A DNA stretch of 22,999 bases from Methanobacteriota archaeon (GTDB taxonomy: Archaea > Thermoplasmatota > Thermoplasmata > Methanomassiliicoccales > Methanomethylophilaceae), in the NCBI GenBank assembly GCA_012719315.1, contig JAAYAP010000013.1, forward strand, positions 1-22,999. The letters run 5' to 3'. The notes under the pieces were generated by a model. The model worked only from the letters and a program-made list of their open reading frames with translations, was not told where the DNA came from and did not search any database. Within the stretch, counting starts at the first letter, position 1; each line of letters starts with the position of its first letter. Position numbers and translations under genes: made by a program. Of the stretch, positions 21,060 to 22,999 are shown piece after piece.

Positions 21060-21677
21060 TCAACGCTTCCTGAGGAAACGCTTCTTGAGGTTGCCCTGCG
21101 CATCGAACTTCTTCCGCATCAGTAGGTCGAGGTTCTTCCGCGCCGAGGCATGCTCCGGGTTCAGCCTGAGCACGGCTTCCAGCTCCCGCCTGGCTTTGAT
21201 GTAGTCCTTCAGGTCCAGGAGCAGGAGGACGGCGTAGTTCTGGTGGTACTCGTACCGGTCGGGAGCGGCCGCCACGGCCAGCTCGTAGTACTCCGCGGAC
21301 CTCTCGAAATCCAGGAACTGGTTGCGGAGGAACCTGGCGTACTCGTTGTGGATCTCGGGCCCGGGTTCCAGCTCCAGCACCCGGCGGTACCGCTCATCGG
21401 CGAGCGCCCGCGTCTTCTTGTCCCGCGAGAGCACGGTGATCAAGGCCTTCAGGGCCTCCAGGTTGTCGGGCTCCAGGTCCAGGACCGCATCCATCTGCAG
21501 GTCCCCGTACTCCCTGTCGCCCATCCCGTACGCGATCCTGGCCAGCTCCAGCCTCGGCTTGATGCAGTGGGGATCGGTCTCGAGGTAGGCCTCGAGCGTC
21601 GCGACGGCACCCTCGGGGTTGCCGCTCTCTGCCTGCCGTTTCGCCTTGGAGACCGCTTCGTAGACGGGATCGCTCAT
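21060..21677 (-). CDS. Tetratricopeptide repeat protein
   Basis: A 205-residue soluble helical protein made of TPR-like units of about 34 residues. Repeats are visible at about 9-41 (AKRQAESGNPEGAVATLEAYLETDP), 44-75 (LELARIAYGMGDREYGDLQ), 107-140 (EYARFLRNQFLDFERSAEYYELAVAAAP) and 143-176 (NYAVLLLLDLKDYIKARRELEAVLRLNP). TPR proteins are protein-binding scaffolds; the partner is not known. The C-terminus is basic (KKRFLRKR). TATA-like ATAATAA near 21700-21709 suggests a nearly leaderless message. Confidence 0.88.
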   Translation of the reverse strand: MSDPVYEAVSKAKRQAESGNPEGAVATLEAYLETDPHCIKPRLELARIAYGMGDREYGDLQMDAVLDLEPDNLEALKALITVLSRDKKTRALADERYRRVLELEPGPEIHNEYARFLRNQFLDFERSAEYYELAVAAAPDRYEYHQNYAVLLLLDLKDYIKARRELEAVLRLNPEHASARKNLDLLMRKKFDAQGNLKKRFLRKR

Positions 21678-21715
21678 CGTGACGGCATCGGCCGCCCGGC
21701 TTATTATGCTTTGTC

Positions 21716-21751
21716 GAGAAAGGGGTAAGGGGTTTGCGGAAGGGGTTTACG
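21716..21751. repeat. AAACCCCTT short direct repeats
   Basis: On the minus strand, AAACCCCTT occurs twice and ACCCCTT a third time just after the peroxiredoxin stop. Short and C/T-rich, it may be part of the transcript end or the upstream region of the TPR gene. Confidence 0.4.
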
Positions 21752-21762
21752 TCCGAGCGGGC

Positions 21763-22437
21763 TCACTTCTTCTTGTTGAAGCACATGAACCAGTCGAGGC
21801 AGTAGATGCTGCTGTCCTTGCTCTCGACCCGCTCCTTGGCCGTGCCGCAGGAGCCGGCGGTCGGGACCACGGTGTCGTCTCCCGGCATCCAGTCGCAGGG
21901 CGTGGCGCAGTTCTCGGCGTCCGCGATCTGCAAGGCTGCCAGCACCCTCTTCATCTCGTCGAAGTACCTTCCGCAGGACAGCGGGTAGTACATGATCAGC
22001 CTGATGATCCCCTTGGGGTCGATGAAGAACACCGCCCTGACGGCCTGCGTGTTGGACTGGCCCGGCTGGACCATGCCGTACTTCTTCGCGACATCCATGC
22101 GGATGTCCTCGATCAGGGGGAACTTGACCTCGACGTTCTTCATGCCGTTCCACTCGATCTCCTGGATCTTCCTGAGCCAGGCGATGTGGGCGTACAGCGA
22201 GTCGATCGACAGGCCGACGAGCTCGCAGTTGTATTTGCTCCTCAGCTCGTCCGCGCCGTTGGCGAAGGTCATGAACTCGGTCGTGCACACCGGCGTGAAA
22301 TCGGCGGGGTGGGAGAACAGTATGACCCACTTGCCCTTGTAGTCCTGAGGGAAGTTGATCATCCCCTGTGTGGTCACGGCTTCGAATTCAGGCGCTTTGT
22401 CCCCGATGAGGGGCATCATGTATGTTTCTTCACTCAT
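21763..22437 (-). CDS. Peroxiredoxin, archaeal Prx6 type
   Basis: A 224-residue thiol peroxidase that reduces H2O2 and organic peroxides. PADFTPVCTTEF holds the peroxidatic Cys51. Cys213 and Cys219 in the C-terminal arm have the same six-residue spacing as the extra cysteines of the Aeropyrum thiol peroxidase and are likely resolving residues. YYPLSCGRYFDEMKRVLAALQ and the CDWMPGDD motif are typical of the Prx6 branch. Extra cysteines (71, 155, 177, 181, 197) make it richer in Cys than usual. The ATG has AGGAG upstream, and TATA-like ATTAAATA lies at 22490-22498. Confidence 0.95.
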   Translation of the reverse strand: MSEETYMMPLIGDKAPEFEAVTTQGMINFPQDYKGKWVILFSHPADFTPVCTTEFMTFANGADELRSKYNCELVGLSIDSLYAHIAWLRKIQEIEWNGMKNVEVKFPLIEDIRMDVAKKYGMVQPGQSNTQAVRAVFFIDPKGIIRLIMYYPLSCGRYFDEMKRVLAALQIADAENCATPCDWMPGDDTVVPTAGSCGTAKERVESKDSSIYCLDWFMCFNKKK

Positions 22438-22489
22438 ATATCCGACTCCTATTGCTTTTTTTCGGTGATGCTAAGAATCTGCTTGCACG

Positions 22490-22498
22490 ATATTTAAT
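22490..22498 (-). promoter_or_regulatory. TATA box of the peroxiredoxin gene
   Basis: ATTAAATA on the minus strand predicts a start near 22468, leaving about 30 nt of leader with the AGGAG site. Confidence 0.6.
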
Positions 22499-22531
22499 GA
22501 TTAGGGCCTGCCAGGAGGGGCGGGCCGATCC

Positions 22532-22999
22532 TCATCGACGGGGTTCGCGGAATCTGACGACGATGCCGTTCTTGAACCCTTCGTGGAAATGGTTCATGTA
22601 CACGAAGGAGGTGATCCCCGCGATCAGGCCCATGAACAGCACGTAGCCGAGGTAGGTCATGGCGATGCGGGAGAAGTCCATCCCCAGGTATGCGGACATG
22701 ATGAGGATCATCATGAAGAGGGTGACGGCGAAGAACCCCTGGTACAGGCGGTTCCTCATTCCTTTCCACAGGTAGTAGGGACGCGCTTCCGAGATCACGT
22801 GGGCCCCCACCGACTTCAGGATGATCCACGGTATCACCAGGGCGGAGATGAACAGGGAGAGCATGATCGAGATGATCAGCATCTCGTCGTAGGGCACCTC
22901 GGAGAGGAACATCGGGTTGAGGAACATGTACGAGCAGAGGACGACGCCGAGGGTGAAGAGGCTGACGAAGATGCTGACGAACGCGCTCTTGTCGAACGC
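22532..22999 (-). CDS. Membrane protein, N-terminus outside the window
   Basis: The frame stays open from the stop at 22532 to the window edge, so at least 155 residues are coded and the true start lies beyond. An ATG at 22927 falls in the middle of a hydrophobic segment and is not the likely start. At least four hydrophobic helices are seen: one before PMFLSEVPYDE, then LIISIMLSLFISALVIPWII, FFAVTLFMMILIMSAYLG and YLGYVLFMGLIAGITSFVYM. The C-terminus is basic. No family is recognised. Confidence 0.75.
   Translation of the reverse strand, partial: AFDKSAFVSIFVSLFTLGVVLCSYMFLNPMFLSEVPYDEMLIISIMLSLFISALVIPWIILKSVGAHVISEARPYYLWKGMRNRLYQGFFAVTLFMMILIMSAYLGMDFSRIAMTYLGYVLFMGLIAGITSFVYMNHFHEGFKNGIVVRFREPRR

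Noticed and set aside
1..22999. CRISPR arrays, insertion sequences, prophage, rRNA and tRNA genes
   Set aside because: No regularly spaced repeats, transposase motifs, integrase or phage structural genes, or conserved rRNA/tRNA sequence were seen on either strand by eye.

Overview
The window comes from a GC-rich archaeon, most probably a methanogen of the Thermoplasmata/Methanomassiliicoccales type. The archaeal marks are RfcL with a C-terminal PIP box, Taw1, aIF6, L31e, L39e, S19e, a PDCD5-family protein, an archaeal-type SRP RNA and TATA boxes placed about 26 nt before starts. The methanogen marks are an AIR-synthase-like protein resembling methanogenesis marker 2 and an MptE-like pterin pyrophosphokinase. 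The lineage is inferred from gene content and style; no search was run. All 30 protein genes annotated end in TGA, with no TAA or TAG.

Layout. 1-2,000: bacterial-type Hsp90 (htpG) on the minus strand with a hairpin/T-tract terminator. 2,100-3,710: two small orphan genes and an HprK-like P-loop protein. 3,760-5,645: a redox island with an HxlR regulator divergent from an iron-sulfur-flavoprotein-like reductase, then a flavodoxin-like protein and a DUF1294 membrane protein. 5,648-9,305 (minus): ABC ATPase, zinc-ribbon membrane protein, RfcL and Taw1 packed as one operon. 9,341-11,105 (minus): SSS-family symporter preceded by an overlapping 41-residue accessory membrane peptide, with a perfect inverted repeat at its promoter. 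11,245-11,549 (plus): SRP RNA, tail to tail with the marker-2 gene.

12,570-16,839 (minus): winged-helix-like protein, M50 site-2 protease, MptE-like enzyme and DUF373 membrane protein. 16,840-17,039 is a divergent intergenic region with two strong hairpins. 17,040-17,681: metallo-beta-lactamase-fold hydrolase. 17,684-19,548 (minus): translation operon rps19e-pdcd5-rpl39e-rpl31e-aif6. 19,826-20,386: a second zinc-ribbon membrane protein. 20,445-22,437 (minus): rubrerythrin, a TPR protein and a Prx6-type peroxiredoxin. 22,532 to the end: a membrane protein cut by the window edge.

Most of the region is housekeeping (translation, protein targeting, DNA replication, tRNA modification, cofactor synthesis) mixed with oxygen-defence and flavin redox genes suited to an anaerobe. 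No CRISPR array, insertion sequence, phage gene, rRNA or tRNA was recognised. The least explained parts are the symporter operator and its small partner, the HxlR intergenic palindrome, the orphan HprK-like protein, the uniform TGA stops and two gene-free hairpin-bearing intergenic regions.
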